Notes under the pieces: model-generated
Databases searched by the model: none
Seen by the model: the letters and a program-made list of their open reading frames with translations, nothing else
Told to the model about the DNA's origin: nothing
In this document: positions 11,711-21,302 of the stretch, piece after piece
How the letters are laid out: each line of letters begins with the position of its first letter
Position numbering within the stretch: the stretch's first letter is position 1
Source: Legionella cincinnatiensis
Lineage (GTDB): Bacteria > Pseudomonadota > Gammaproteobacteria > Legionellales > Legionellaceae
Length of the DNA: 64,000 nucleotides
NCBI RefSeq assembly: GCF_900452415.1
Contig: NZ_UGNX01000001.1
Location: 2,294,001-2,358,000 of the forward strand
Direction: 5' to 3'
Made by a program: the position numbers and the translations under genes

Positions 11711-12262
11711 CTCATCGCCTACATAAAAACGAACTTAAATTTAGATTAAGATATCCTGAATTTTACCTTAACTTTTTTGCATTTAATGCCGCCCTCTTCC
11801 ATAACAGCTCACAACTTTCATAAAAAGCACTGTGAGAAATAATGCATCATCTCTTTAATCTTCAATTAGTACAAGATATTTGACAATCTATAAACAGACT
11901 TATCCACAGAAAATGTGTATAACTTATAGAAATAAACTTATTTAAATATGTCGAGAACCCAGATAAAACAAAGGCTTTTAAAAAATTAGCAAAAAAGTTC
12001 AATATTTATTTGGAGAAGTATCCACAGGTCTGCAGCATTAGGAAGAGAATTAATCCATCGTTATTTTATACAAACAATAATTAAAAAAACAGTCTTGACT
12101 AGAACTATTTTTTTCCGCTTGGTTCGAAAAATTTTTATCCAAATAGTTTATATCCAAATTCACACTTTCTTAATTCGAACAGATCAAGATAAAAACTAAT
12201 TCTTTATTCCGAAACTGACGTTGCGTATCATAAGCGCTTCCAAACTCATTTAGCGAAAATGA
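11711..12262. promoter_or_regulatory. 552-base gene-free AT-rich region with DnaA-box-like sites
   Basis: No open frame of note. It contains TTATCCACA at 11900-11908 and, five bases on, TGTGTATAA at 11914-11922 (the reverse of TTATACACA): two perfect matches to the DnaA-box consensus in opposite orientation. A one-mismatch copy, GTATCCACA, lies at 12018-12026. A TTGACA hexamer is at 11880-11885 but has no good -10 at the right distance. The region may regulate neighbours or titrate DnaA. No origin genes flank it. Confidence 0.5.
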
Positions 12263-12874
12263 ATGACACATCCTTTTCATAAAACGATATATATTGAACA
12301 AACATTCACACAATTAAATATTACAAAAGAACGAATAGAGTTGATAACTTTTGAAAATTGCCAGTTCAAACAATGCAAATTCCTTGAAACAATTTTCGGT
12401 AATACCAAATTTATTGATTGTGATTTTGAATCTTGTGATCTTAGCCTCACAAAATTTCCAAATTGCAAATTTTCAGAAGTCTCTTTTAATCACTCAAAAC
12501 TTATAGGAATAAATTGGACCGAATTGAATTGGCCTCTAGTCAAACTTACAAGCCCGCTCTATTTTTATAACAGTAATGTGAGTCACTCTAGTTTTTATGG
12601 TTTAGAACTCTCTGATCTGCAGATGGAAGAGTGTAAATCTCATGAGGTTGATTTTCGAGAAGCCAATTTAAGCCACGCATGTTTTTCAGGAACTGATTTA
12701 CTCAATAGTTTATTTGTTCATACGAATCTAACTTCTGCTGATTTTACAAACGCAATGAACTACAGCATTAATCCAAACGAAAATAGCATCAAAAATGCAC
12801 ATTTTTCATTCCCAGAAGTTATTACCTTATTAAACTATTTCGAAATCAAAATTAATGACTCTCCATTTAATTAA
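12263..12874 (+). CDS. Pentapeptide-repeat protein (McbG/Qnr-like)
   Basis: A 203-residue protein built of A(D/N)LxF-type pentapeptides, for example FENCQFKQCKF, FIDCDFESCDL, DFREANLSHACF and SADFTNA, which should form a right-handed quadrilateral beta-helix. The split into two repeat blocks around a non-repeat WTELNWPLVKL stretch and the YSINPNENSIKNAHFSFPE ending match McbG and related gyrase-protecting proteins, so DNA mimicry and topoisomerase protection are possible (inference). A dispersed repeat starts at the stop codon and supplies its TAA. Confidence 0.75.
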   Translation: MTHPFHKTIYIEQTFTQLNITKERIELITFENCQFKQCKFLETIFGNTKFIDCDFESCDLSLTKFPNCKFSEVSFNHSKLIGINWTELNWPLVKLTSPLYFYNSNVSHSSFYGLELSDLQMEECKSHEVDFREANLSHACFSGTDLLNSLFVHTNLTSADFTNAMNYSINPNENSIKNAHFSFPEVITLLNYFEIKINDSPFN

Positions 12875-12928
12875 CGTGAGTTTCGTATAAGAAAACGTGG
12901 ATTTACTTCAAACCGTTCGGGCTGAGGA
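12871..12928. repeat. Dispersed intergenic repeat, copy 2, overlapping a stop codon
   Basis: Shares TTAACGTGARTTTCG and the AACCGTTCGGGCTGAGGA core with 2974-3066. It is truncated compared with copy 1, lacking the GGCATTTATGCC hairpin. The TTAA at its start provides the stop codon of the pentapeptide-repeat gene. Confidence 0.7.
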
Positions 12929-12995
12929 AGAAGGAGTATTGTGACTTCCAGTTGATCAGGTATAATAGCTGCTTTTTCAGCCGATCAGCCAAGCC

Positions 12996-15900
12996 ATGCC
13001 CATAAGTACACTGCTCTTCCAACCCACACAAGCCAAACAAACATGGGGACAACTTCATGGAAGCAGCTTAGCGCTTGCACTGGCTGAGTATTGCCAGCAA
13101 ACATCTGGAATTAAGCTGTTGATCGCACAAGATAATCTGAGAGCCAATCAATTACAAGCAGAGTTAACCTTCTTTCTCAATTCAAATTCGTCTCAAGAGT
13201 TACTGTTTTTTCCTGATTGGGAAACATTACCTTATGACCAATTTTCTCCACATCAAGATATTATCTCTGAACGACTGTATGCTTTAAGCCGTATCCAACA
13301 AGTTACTGACGCGATTATTATCACCTCAGCAAGTACCTTAATGCATAGGCTATGTCCTCCTGAGTTTTTGAACCAATATGCATTAATGCTTAAAGAAGGA
13401 CAAAAATTAGACTTAAATGCTTTTCGTAATCAACTCCAGCAATCTGGATATCATTGTGTCAATAAAGTACTCGAACATGGCGAGTATGCTTTACGTGGCT
13501 CCATTATTGATGTCTATCCTATGGGTTCTGGTTTACCATTTCGTATCGAACTCTTCGATGATGAAATTGAAAGTTTACGAGAGTTCGATACTGAAACGCA
13601 ACGCACCATAGAAAAAATCAAAGAAATTAATGTATTACCTGCCAGAGAATTTCCTTTAAACGAACAAAGCCAACTGATGTTTCGACGTGCGTTTAGAGAG
13701 TTATTTCCGGGAAACCCAAGCCAATGTCCGATTTATGAAGCAATCAGCGAGGGACAATTTCCATCTGGCATCGAATATTATCTTCCTTTGTTTTTTGAAA
13801 AAACAGTCACTTTTTTTGATTATCTTCCAAGCACAGCTAAGGTATGCTTCATTGAAAACATTCAAGATAAAGCAGAGCAATTCTGGCAAGAGTTAAATGA
13901 ACGTTTTGAACAAAGACGATACGACATCAGTAGGCCTATTTTGTCTCCCTCAGCCTGTTTTATTAATCCAAATGAGCTACTAACCTTAGCAAATACTTAC
14001 GAACAATTACGCTTATTTCATCATGCCTCAGATAAAAAAGGTGCAGTGAATTTTGAGATTGCCCCTGGTCCACAATTACCCATCGATAGGAAAACCCAAG
14101 AGCCTTTAAGTCATCTCCGTGAGTATTGCTCTAACTCTTCTAGACGCTATTTAATTGTGGTTGAAAGTGCCGGACGTCGTGAAGTATTACTTGATCTGTT
14201 AAAACCAAGTGGACTCACTGCTAAAGTACACTCATCATGGGATAGTTTTATTCATGATACAGCCAAACTCAATATCAGCACTGGGGCCCTTATTTACGGA
14301 TGTGAATTAATACAGAATAATATTGTAATTATTGTTGAGTCGCAATTATTTGGAGAACAAAGTACACCCCAAAGACGTAGTTCACAAAAAATGGTTGATC
14401 CAGATCTAATTATTCGGGATATGGCTGAACTACGTATCGGTGCTCCTGTAGTGCATTTGCAGTTTGGTGTAGGACGTTATCAGGGATTACAGCATATTGA
14501 ATCCAATGGGGTAGCTAGCGAATTTTTAGTTCTCGCCTACGCAGGTGAAGATAAAATTTATGTTCCAGTGACTTCACTTCATCTCATTAGCCGTTATACT
14601 GGGATGGATAGTGAGCATGCACCACTCCATAAACTCGGAACCGATCAATGGCAAAAAGAAAAGAAAAAAGCCGCCGAGAAAATTCATGACGTGGCGATTG
14701 AACTCCTTGACCTCTACGCCAAAAGAGAAGCACAACCTGGATATCAATATCAAGTCGATCATAATGATTATGCTAAATTTGCAAGTGATTTCCCCTTTAC
14801 AGAAACACCTGATCAACTACAAGCAATTGAACAAATTATCAAAGACATGGAGTCTTCGAGACCCATGGATCGCTTAATTTGTGGCGATGTGGGTTTTGGT
14901 AAAACTGAAGTAGCTATGCGTGCGGCTTTTGTGGCCGTTCAAAGCAATAAACAAGTGTGTATCTTAGTACCAACTACACTTTTGGCGGGGCAGCATTTTG
15001 AATCGTTTAGAGATCGGTTTGCTGATTTTCCTATTAATATTGAGCTACTTTCGCGTTTTCGCACCAACAAAGAAAGTGAAGCCGTGCTTGCTGGATTAAA
15101 ATCAGGAACCGTAGATATCGTTATAGGCACACATAAACTGTTTCAAAGCAGCATCGCTTTTAAAAACCTGGGACTTCTTATTATCGATGAAGAGCATCGT
15201 TTCGGAGTCAAACAAAAAGAGCACATCAAAGCACTACGTACCCACGTAGATATTTTATCGATGACAGCCACACCTATTCCCAGAACATTGAATATGGCTA
15301 TGGCAGGAATTCGTGATATTTCATTAATGACCACCCCTCCCGCAAAACGTCTAGCGATTAAAACTTTTTGGCAGGAAAAAAAGGATCCTATTGTTCGTGA
15401 AGCCATTTTAAGAGAAATCTTAAGAGGCGGCCAAGTATTTTTCTTACATAATAATGTGGAAACTATTGAGCGCATCTGTGAGGACTTGCAAACCTTAGTG
15501 CCTGAGGCCAAAATTCGTAGCGCTCATGGGCAAATGCGCGAGCGTGAGTTAGAACGAGTGATGTCTGATTTTTATCATCATCGTTTTAATGTTTTGGTAT
15601 GTACAACGATTATTGAAACGGGTATCGATATCCCTACAGCAAATACAATTATTATTGATAGAGCTGATAAATTTGGCTTAGCACAACTTCATCAGTTACG
15701 GGGGCGTGTAGGACGCTCTCATCATCAAGCGTATGCCTATTTGCTTACACCAAATGAAAAGTCATTAACTTCGGACGCCGTTAAACGTCTCGAAGCAATT
15801 GTCTCCTTAGAGGATCTGGGAGCTGGATTTACTTTAGCAACACATGATCTGGAAATTCGTGGCGCAGGAGAGCTTTTAGGTGAGGAGCAAAGTGGTAACA

Positions 15901-16448
15901 TGCACGCCATAGGATTTAATCTATTCATGGAAATGCTTGATAGAGCCGTAAATGATTTAAAAGCAGGGAAAATACCCGAGTTATCTGCACCCATGCATCA
16001 AGGCCCGGAGATCGATTTGCGGATTAGTGCAGTCATTCCTGATGAATACATTTCTGACGTCCATAATCGACTTATTATGTATAAACGAATTTCTAATGCA
16101 AAAGATAATCAGCAATTACACGATTTACAAATTGAGCTTATCGATCGATTTGGTTTGTTACCCCAACAAGTGAAGCATTTATTATTGATTACTGAATTAA
16201 AATTAAAAGCAGAAAAAATGGGGATCCAAAAAATCAGTGCTGGAGCTCAGCAAGGCAAAATAGAATTTGGTGAAACTCCTTCCATAGACACTGGCGTTTT
16301 GATCAGTTTGATTCAAGTACATGCTAAAAGATATAAAATGGACGGGCCTCAATGTTTACGTTTTACCTTGGACAGTACTTCCGCGGAAGAGCGTCTTTTT
16401 GAGATTAGCTCCTTGCTTCATAAATTAGCAGGTCAAAAAAGTTCTTGA
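12996..16448 (+). CDS. mfd: Transcription-repair coupling factor Mfd
   Basis: SF2 DNA translocase that removes stalled RNA polymerase and recruits UvrA. At 1150 residues it is normal length. The UvrB-like N-terminal region includes FFPDWETLPYDQFSPH and GEYALRGSIIDVYP. An RNA-polymerase interaction domain precedes the helicase core, which shows GDVGFGKTE (Walker A, near residue 630), DEEHRFGVKQKE, SMTATPIPRTL and QLRGRVGRS, then the TRCF C-terminal domain. The start at 12996 gives the usual N terminus. It is convergent with the gene that follows. Confidence 0.97.
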   Translation: MPISTLLFQPTQAKQTWGQLHGSSLALALAEYCQQTSGIKLLIAQDNLRANQLQAELTFFLNSNSSQELLFFPDWETLPYDQFSPHQDIISERLYALSRIQQVTDAIIITSASTLMHRLCPPEFLNQYALMLKEGQKLDLNAFRNQLQQSGYHCVNKVLEHGEYALRGSIIDVYPMGSGLPFRIELFDDEIESLREFDTETQRTIEKIKEINVLPAREFPLNEQSQLMFRRAFRELFPGNPSQCPIYEAISEGQFPSGIEYYLPLFFEKTVTFFDYLPSTAKVCFIENIQDKAEQFWQELNERFEQRRYDISRPILSPSACFINPNELLTLANTYEQLRLFHHASDKKGAVNFEIAPGPQLPIDRKTQEPLSHLREYCSNSSRRYLIVVESAGRREVLLDLLKPSGLTAKVHSSWDSFIHDTAKLNISTGALIYGCELIQNNIVIIVESQLFGEQSTPQRRSSQKMVDPDLIIRDMAELRIGAPVVHLQFGVGRYQGLQHIESNGVASEFLVLAYAGEDKIYVPVTSLHLISRYTGMDSEHAPLHKLGTDQWQKEKKKAAEKIHDVAIELLDLYAKREAQPGYQYQVDHNDYAKFASDFPFTETPDQLQAIEQIIKDMESSRPMDRLICGDVGFGKTEVAMRAAFVAVQSNKQVCILVPTTLLAGQHFESFRDRFADFPINIELLSRFRTNKESEAVLAGLKSGTVDIVIGTHKLFQSSIAFKNLGLLIIDEEHRFGVKQKEHIKALRTHVDILSMTATPIPRTLNMAMAGIRDISLMTTPPAKRLAIKTFWQEKKDPIVREAILREILRGGQVFFLHNNVETIERICEDLQTLVPEAKIRSAHGQMRERELERVMSDFYHHRFNVLVCTTIIETGIDIPTANTIIIDRADKFGLAQLHQLRGRVGRSHHQAYAYLLTPNEKSLTSDAVKRLEAIVSLEDLGAGFTLATHDLEIRGAGELLGEEQSGNMHAIGFNLFMEMLDRAVNDLKAGKIPELSAPMHQGPEIDLRISAVIPDEYISDVHNRLIMYKRISNAKDNQQLHDLQIELIDRFGLLPQQVKHLLLITELKLKAEKMGIQKISAGAQQGKIEFGETPSIDTGVLISLIQVHAKRYKMDGPQCLRFTLDSTSAEERLFEISSLLHKLAGQKSS

Positions 16449-16498
16449 AGAATAAAATAGCTGAGAGGAAAATGCTCTAATTTCATGCTTAGTGAAAC

Positions 16499-17233
16499 TT
16501 AATATGCATAATATTTTTGATAAATAGAAACGTAAGATCCGTCTTTTTCTATGCTTAGAATCGCCCCATTTATTTTCTTGATTAAGGCCTCTTTATCCGG
16601 AAGAGCGATTATTCCATAACCATCACCCATGGATAAAGAAGAGCCTACAAGTTTAATGTCGTAATAATTATTATTGAGCAATATATAAGCAAGAGCATTA
16701 TTAAGCGCAATAACATCTATTTTATGATGTACTAAATTTAATATGAGGTCTGAATTTGAATTATAGGGGATAATCTGATTGGAGTTATGATAAGGAGATT
16801 GAGTTAACAGGCTATAAAAAGTATTTTTAATTACGCCAATTTTTTTATTTTTTATATCAGTTACTTTATTGATAGGGCTCCCTCTTAAGGCAATAAACTG
16901 TATTTTGCTTACAGCATAGGGAACACTCATAGCATATTGGGTAAAGTCAAGTGAGGTATAAGGCCTTGGAAGAATGAGCAAATCGATCTTACCCTGTCTT
17001 AAAACCTCAAATTGATTGCTCAACGTTATTTCACGATAAGTACATTTTTTATCAATCCGTTCGCATATCTCATTCATAAGATCAATACAAAAACCAAAGT
17101 AATAAGGACCATCAGCCGTATCCACTTTCTCAGAAATAGGAAGTCCTGAAACAGCAACCCCAACTTTTAACGGATTACAATAAGAAAGAGTGCTGATGAA
17201 CAACATCATGATACATATTATTTTTTGTCTCAT
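16499..17233 (-). CDS. Periplasmic amino-acid-type solute-binding protein (SBP_bac_3)
   Basis: A 244-residue protein with a signal peptide (about 1-19) and the type-II binding fold of polar amino-acid ABC importers: YFGFCIDLMNEICERI and LRQGKIDLLILPRPYT near the start, then DIKNKKIGVIKNTFY and the DGYGIIALPDKEALIKKINGAI ending. No permease or ATPase is adjacent, so it is an orphan that may serve another transporter, act as a sensor or be exported. Substrate unknown. Confidence 0.78.
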   Translation of the reverse strand: MRQKIICIMMLFISTLSYCNPLKVGVAVSGLPISEKVDTADGPYYFGFCIDLMNEICERIDKKCTYREITLSNQFEVLRQGKIDLLILPRPYTSLDFTQYAMSVPYAVSKIQFIALRGSPINKVTDIKNKKIGVIKNTFYSLLTQSPYHNSNQIIPYNSNSDLILNLVHHKIDVIALNNALAYILLNNNYYDIKLVGSSLSMGDGYGIIALPDKEALIKKINGAILSIEKDGSYVSIYQKYYAY

Positions 17234-17347
17234 TTTAGAATTTGACTTAAGTCCATGTCATGCTGATATATTTTACTTTAGGAAGTTAAGTATGCTTTGT
17301 CAAATTCTCTCCCAGAGCCTGAATGTAAAGACCAAATAGAATCGCAA

Positions 17348-17365
17348 GTTGGGCCTTAGCCCAAC
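17348..17365. repeat. Short palindrome GTTGGGC-CTTA-GCCCAAC
   Basis: A perfect 7-bp stem with a 4-base loop lies downstream of the tldD stop, in the gap between tldD and the solute-binding protein gene. It lacks a T-run on the minus strand, so it is not a classical terminator. It may belong to a dispersed palindrome family, though there is one copy in this window. Confidence 0.4.
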
Positions 17366-17400
17366 AAAACAATAAGAAGTGAAACCCGATAAGTAGGTTT

Positions 17401-18843
17401 TTAATGAGTGCCGCCCACTGTCAAAGCATCTATTTTTAGTGTTGGTTGTCCTACACCAACTGGAACTGACTGCCCTTCTTTTCCACAAACACCAATTCCT
17501 CGATCCAATCCTAAATCATTTCCTATCATACTGATTTTTTTCATCACATCAGGACCATTACCAATTAAGGTAGCTCCCTTAACTGGAGCAGTAACCTTCC
17601 CATCCTCAATAAGATAAGCCTCGCTCGCGGAGAACACAAATTGGCCAGAAGTGATATCAACTTGCCCACCACCAAAATTAACTGCATACAAGCCGCGCTT
17701 CACAGAGCGAATAATTTCTTCTGGTTCATATGAACCAGCTAACATATAAGTATTTGTCATTCTCGGCATAGGTACATGCGCATAAGATTCGCGTCGACAA
17801 TTACCTGTAGATTGCATGCCCATCAATTTGGCATTCAATTTATCCTGCATATAATTCACCAAAACACCATTATCAATTAAGGTAGTACATTGCGAAGGAG
17901 TGCCTTCATCATCAATAGTAATTGAACCACGTCTGTCTTTTAAGGTACCGTCATCTACTACGGTAACTCCTGGAGCAGCAACCTGTTCACCAATACGACC
18001 AGAAAATGCGGACAATCCCTTGCGATTAAAATCACCTTCTAATCCATGCCCTACTGCTTCATGTAACAAAACACCTGGCCAACCAGGGCCAAGTACAACT
18101 GGCATGGTTCCTGCTGGTGCAGGTCGAGCTTCCAAATTAATTAAGGCTTCACGTACCGCTTCACGGGCGTAGCTTAAAGCATTTTCTTTTTCGAGAAAAT
18201 AAGAGTAAGCTACTCGACCACCGCCTCCAGAGCGGGCAGACTCTCTTCTTCCATGTTTATCCTCTACAATGACACTTACATTGATACTTACTAATGGTCT
18301 AACATCTGCGATCATCTGTCCGTGCATCCCTGCTACCATTACAACCTCATAACAGCCACTTAATGCAGCATTAACTTGAATTACGCGAGGATCAATCTTA
18401 CGTGCTTCTTTATCGATTGCTTCTAATAAAGCAATTTTTTCTTGTTTACTCATACCTTCAATGGGATTTAAACCTTGATAACGACTTACAGCAGCACTTT
18501 TTACATGAATCGATTGAGTTGGCATAGAGCCAGTCAGTGCAATGGAGCGAGCAGCATCAGCTGCTCGTAACATTGACGGCAATAAAATATCATCACAATA
18601 GGCGAAGCCTGTTTTATCACCGCTAACTGCGCGAATCCCTACCCCTTTATCCAAAGAAAAGCTACCACTTTTCACTACTGAGTCTTCTAGGTACCAAGAC
18701 TCATAATGACAGCTTTGAAAATAAAGATCTGCATCATCAATATGGTGATTCATCATGGTTTTAAATAATTTTTCAATCCCCGTCTCATCCAAAGCCGCGG
18801 GAGCCAATAAAACTTTTTTCGCTGTAATCAGTGCTTCTGTCAT
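17401..18843 (-). CDS. tldD: Metalloprotease TldD
   Basis: Cytosolic metalloprotease that works with TldE/PmbA in peptide maturation and, in E. coli, degradation of the CcdA antitoxin. Length 480 is standard. The zinc motif [11 protein letters not shown] (His261, Glu262, His266) is intact, and the downstream [21 protein letters not shown] region and the C-terminal [34 protein letters not shown] block are typical. It lies 58 bases downstream of the nitrilase-family gene, same strand, so the pair may be an operon. No PmbA gene is visible here. Confidence 0.95.
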   Translation of the reverse strand: MTEALITAKKVLLAPAALDETGIEKLFKTMMNHHIDDADLYFQSCHYESWYLEDSVVKSGSFSLDKGVGIRAVSGDKTGFAYCDDILLPSMLRAADAARSIALTGSMPTQSIHVKSAAVSRYQGLNPIEGMSKQEKIALLEAIDKEARKIDPRVIQVNAALSGCYEVVMVAGMHGQMIADVRPLVSINVSVIVEDKHGRRESARSGGGGRVAYSYFLEKENALSYAREAVREALINLEARPAPAGTMPVVLGPGWPGVLLHEAVGHGLEGDFNRKGLSAFSGRIGEQVAAPGVTVVDDGTLKDRRGSITIDDEGTPSQCTTLIDNGVLVNYMQDKLNAKLMGMQSTGNCRRESYAHVPMPRMTNTYMLAGSYEPEEIIRSVKRGLYAVNFGGGQVDITSGQFVFSASEAYLIEDGKVTAPVKGATLIGNGPDVMKKISMIGNDLGLDRGIGVCGKEGQSVPVGVGQPTLKIDALTVGGTH

Positions 18844-18901
18844 TTAATTACCTATAATAAAATATTTATCAAATTTAAACTGTATTAAGCAGACCTTATA
18901 T

Positions 18902-19711
18902 CTATAAGTTTAATACATGATGGTCTAAACAAGGGAACTTTTGGCGTAAATCTTGCTGATTTTTTAAATCAATATCTGCAGTAACAAAACCAATCCCCGT
19001 TTTTTTTTGTCCAAGCACCTTACCCCAAGAATCAACAATCATGCTATGGCCATAGGTAGTTCGTCCGTTTTCATGTATCCCACCTTGATTTGCTGCCAAA
19101 ACATAACACAGATTTTCAATAGCTCTTGCCCGCAATAAGATATCCCAGTGCACAAGGCCTGTTGCTGCTGTAAATGCGGAAGGAACAGTAAACAACTGAG
19201 CTCCTTGAAACATTAATTGCTGATAAAGTTCAGGGAAACGTAAATCATAACAAACAGTTAAACCTATTTTTCCAATTGGTGTATCGACAAGAGCAAGCTC
19301 ATACCCACGCTCAATAGATGAGGATTCCAAGTAAGATTCATGCGGTGATACATGTACATCAAATAGATGAATTTTATCGTAACGCGCGGCACATTTACCT
19401 TGCTCATCATAAACAAGGCAACTGGCGCGAACTTTAGAGCCAGAACTTTTCAGAGGAATAGTTCCGGCAATTATCCATAAACCTAACTGCTTTGCTAATT
19501 GACTCATTTTTTGTTGAATTGGACCTTGGCCATAGATTTCCCCTATCTCCAATTTGTCCGTCTCATGTAGTCCCATAAATGCAAAATTTTCGGGCAAAAG
19601 AACAAGATCAGATTGAGCCTCTCGTGCTTGGAACACGATTTTTTCTACTTGTTGCAAGTTATCAGTGACTTTTGCTGAGGAAACCATTTGTACTACTGCT
19701 GCCCGCGCCAT
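18902..19711 (-). CDS. Carbon-nitrogen hydrolase (nitrilase superfamily, Nit1/omega-amidase-like)
   Basis: Amidase of the nitrilase superfamily, 269 residues from the ATG at 19711, which has GGGGA five bases upstream; an earlier in-frame TTG is less likely. The Glu-Lys-Cys triad is complete: Glu41 in LPENFAFMG, Lys113 in RYDKIHLFD, Cys154 in GLTVCYDLRFPE. The sequence layout matches Nit1/YbeM-like proteins, which deaminate glutathione or small omega-amides as metabolite repair. Its partner downstream is tldD. Confidence 0.85.
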   Translation of the reverse strand: MARAAVVQMVSSAKVTDNLQQVEKIVFQAREAQSDLVLLPENFAFMGLHETDKLEIGEIYGQGPIQQKMSQLAKQLGLWIIAGTIPLKSSGSKVRASCLVYDEQGKCAARYDKIHLFDVHVSPHESYLESSSIERGYELALVDTPIGKIGLTVCYDLRFPELYQQLMFQGAQLFTVPSAFTAATGLVHWDILLRARAIENLCYVLAANQGGIHENGRTTYGHSMIVDSWGKVLGQKKTGIGFVTADIDLKNQQDLRQKFPCLDHHVLNL

Positions 19712-19723
19712 ATAAATCCCCAA

Positions 19724-20080
19724 TTTATGACATCAAACTGTCAAACTAATGCCTATTGTAGACATAGGATGCAATAATGTAAAACCTAACGAAACTAAGC
19801 GCTGCTTCTTTAGATCTATGCTATATACTTGAATTTATAGTTTATTTCACTTTATGGAGAGACAATTTTTTATTGTACCAGCCTATTCTCTAAATTTTGT
19901 CCAGCGCAAAATAGTCCGCTAAGTTCCGTGCTTTACTTAAAGAGTCTAAAATTTTATTTATAATATTAATGGAGTATTATTGAATTTAAAATAAAAATAA
20001 TAGGTTTTAGACTTGAAATATGGGAAACTTACCCTTAGATATGCTAGACTAAATATATAGAAAAAGAGGAGATCTAAACA
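19724..20080. other. Intergenic region, no gene seen
   Basis: A 357-base AT-rich stretch between divergent genes. It must hold promoters for both. A strong Shine-Dalgarno (AGGAG) sits just before the gene at 20081. I see no further open frame or convincing structured RNA. Confidence 0.5.
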
Positions 20081-20755
20081 ATGAACCGAAATAATGTCAC
20101 TGTACTTACGCGACGTAATGAATCTGTACTCGCAAGCAACAAAGTATTGCGTAATACTTATCTGTTACTAAGCCTAACCTTCTTCTTCAGTGCGTTTATG
20201 GCCTTTATCTCCCTTACAAGTGGTGCTCGGCCGATGAATCCCCTACTTATGATAGTTGGCGTGTATGGGTTAATGTTTTTAACTCAAGCACTGCGCAATA
20301 GTGTTTGGGGCTTGGTAAGTGTTTTTGCTTTCACCGGATTTCTAGGTTATACACTAGGTCCAGTACTTAATTTTTATATCAGTAGTTTTACAAATGGGCC
20401 ACAATTAATTGCTACTGCTTTAGGCGGTACGGGTATGATTTTCTTTGCATTATCAGGTTATGCACTAACTACTAAAAAAGACTTTAGTTTTCTTGGCGGA
20501 TTTCTTTTTGTAGGTGTAATGGTTGCATTTTTAGCAATGATTGCAGGAATTTTCATTCATATTCCCGCATTACAACTCGCTATTTCTGCTGCCTTTATTC
20601 TTATTTCTTCTGGATTAATTTTGCTACAAACCAGTGAAATTATTCATGGAGGGGAAACAAATTATATTTCAGCTACAGTAGGTCTTTTCGTATCCATATA
20701 CAACTTATTTGTAAGCTTGCTTAATATATTAAGCGCCTTTTCTGGCCGCGACTAG
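20081..20755 (+). CDS. Bax inhibitor-1 family inner-membrane protein
   Basis: A 224-residue multi-pass membrane protein of the BI-1/YccA/YbhL family, with about seven hydrophobic segments between residues 25 and 222 and a short polar N-terminus. YccA relatives modulate FtsH; others act as pH-sensitive calcium leak channels. The start is well supported by AGGAG eight bases upstream. A factor-independent terminator follows within 20 bases, so the gene is monocistronic. Confidence 0.88.
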   Translation: MNRNNVTVLTRRNESVLASNKVLRNTYLLLSLTFFFSAFMAFISLTSGARPMNPLLMIVGVYGLMFLTQALRNSVWGLVSVFAFTGFLGYTLGPVLNFYISSFTNGPQLIATALGGTGMIFFALSGYALTTKKDFSFLGGFLFVGVMVAFLAMIAGIFIHIPALQLAISAAFILISSGLILLQTSEIIHGGETNYISATVGLFVSIYNLFVSLLNILSAFSGRD

Positions 20756-20774
20756 TTATCAGTCTCCTCTACCT

Positions 20775-20806
20775 AAATCCCGGTTGTTTATCGCCGGGAT
20801 TTTTTT
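20775..20806 (+). terminator. Rho-independent terminator after the Bax inhibitor-1 gene
   Basis: A 9-bp perfect stem AAATCCCGG / CCGGGATTT with a 10-base loop and a following run of T. It is the best intrinsic terminator in the window. Confidence 0.9.
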
Positions 20807-21164
20807 ATCTGAATAGTGTATCTGGTGATGTAAGCGAATAATGACATAATTCATCCAATAGTCATTTTACTTATCCCCCAAAAATAGTTGATAATTTTCA
20901 TGTTACTTTTTAAATACCCTAGTGCTCACGATATTTTTAATAAAATTATCAAATTGAACTTATATTAATATATATCGATCAAATTAAATCGTTTAGAAAA
21001 ACTTATCGTATACTAATCCTTATGCTATAAGTTAGTGGAAAATATACGCATGGCTTGCCGAGGCGAAATCTCAGTAGTGATTAGTTGATGATCTTTTAAT
21101 ACGATGAAATTAGATGGTGATTTTTTTATAGTCTTAACATCTAATCTATTTAATAGGACACTAT

Positions 21165-21302
21165 ATGAAAAAAGTAATCACGTTTTGTTTTTTATAGAGT
21201 ATGACAATGCTAGTCTATGCTCAAACCTGCCCAACAGTAAATGAGTGATTGGTGAAAAGAGGTGGATTATTATGTTGTTCCACCATCTTGCTCATGAGGA
21301 GA
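21165..21302 (+). pseudogene. Decayed small exported-protein gene
   Basis: From an ATG at 21165 the frame reads MKKVITFCFL, a stop (TAG at 21195), SMTMLVYAQTCPTVNE and a second stop (TGA at 21246). This is a recognisable signal peptide with cleavage after VYA and a mature start with a Cys, broken by stops. The 3' part cannot be followed. The rest of the 20807-21302 gap holds no gene. Confidence 0.6.

Noticed and set aside
11711..12262. Chromosomal origin of replication
   Set aside because: DnaA-box matches exist, but dnaA, dnaN, gidA/mnmG or rpmH are not nearby and the boxes are few.
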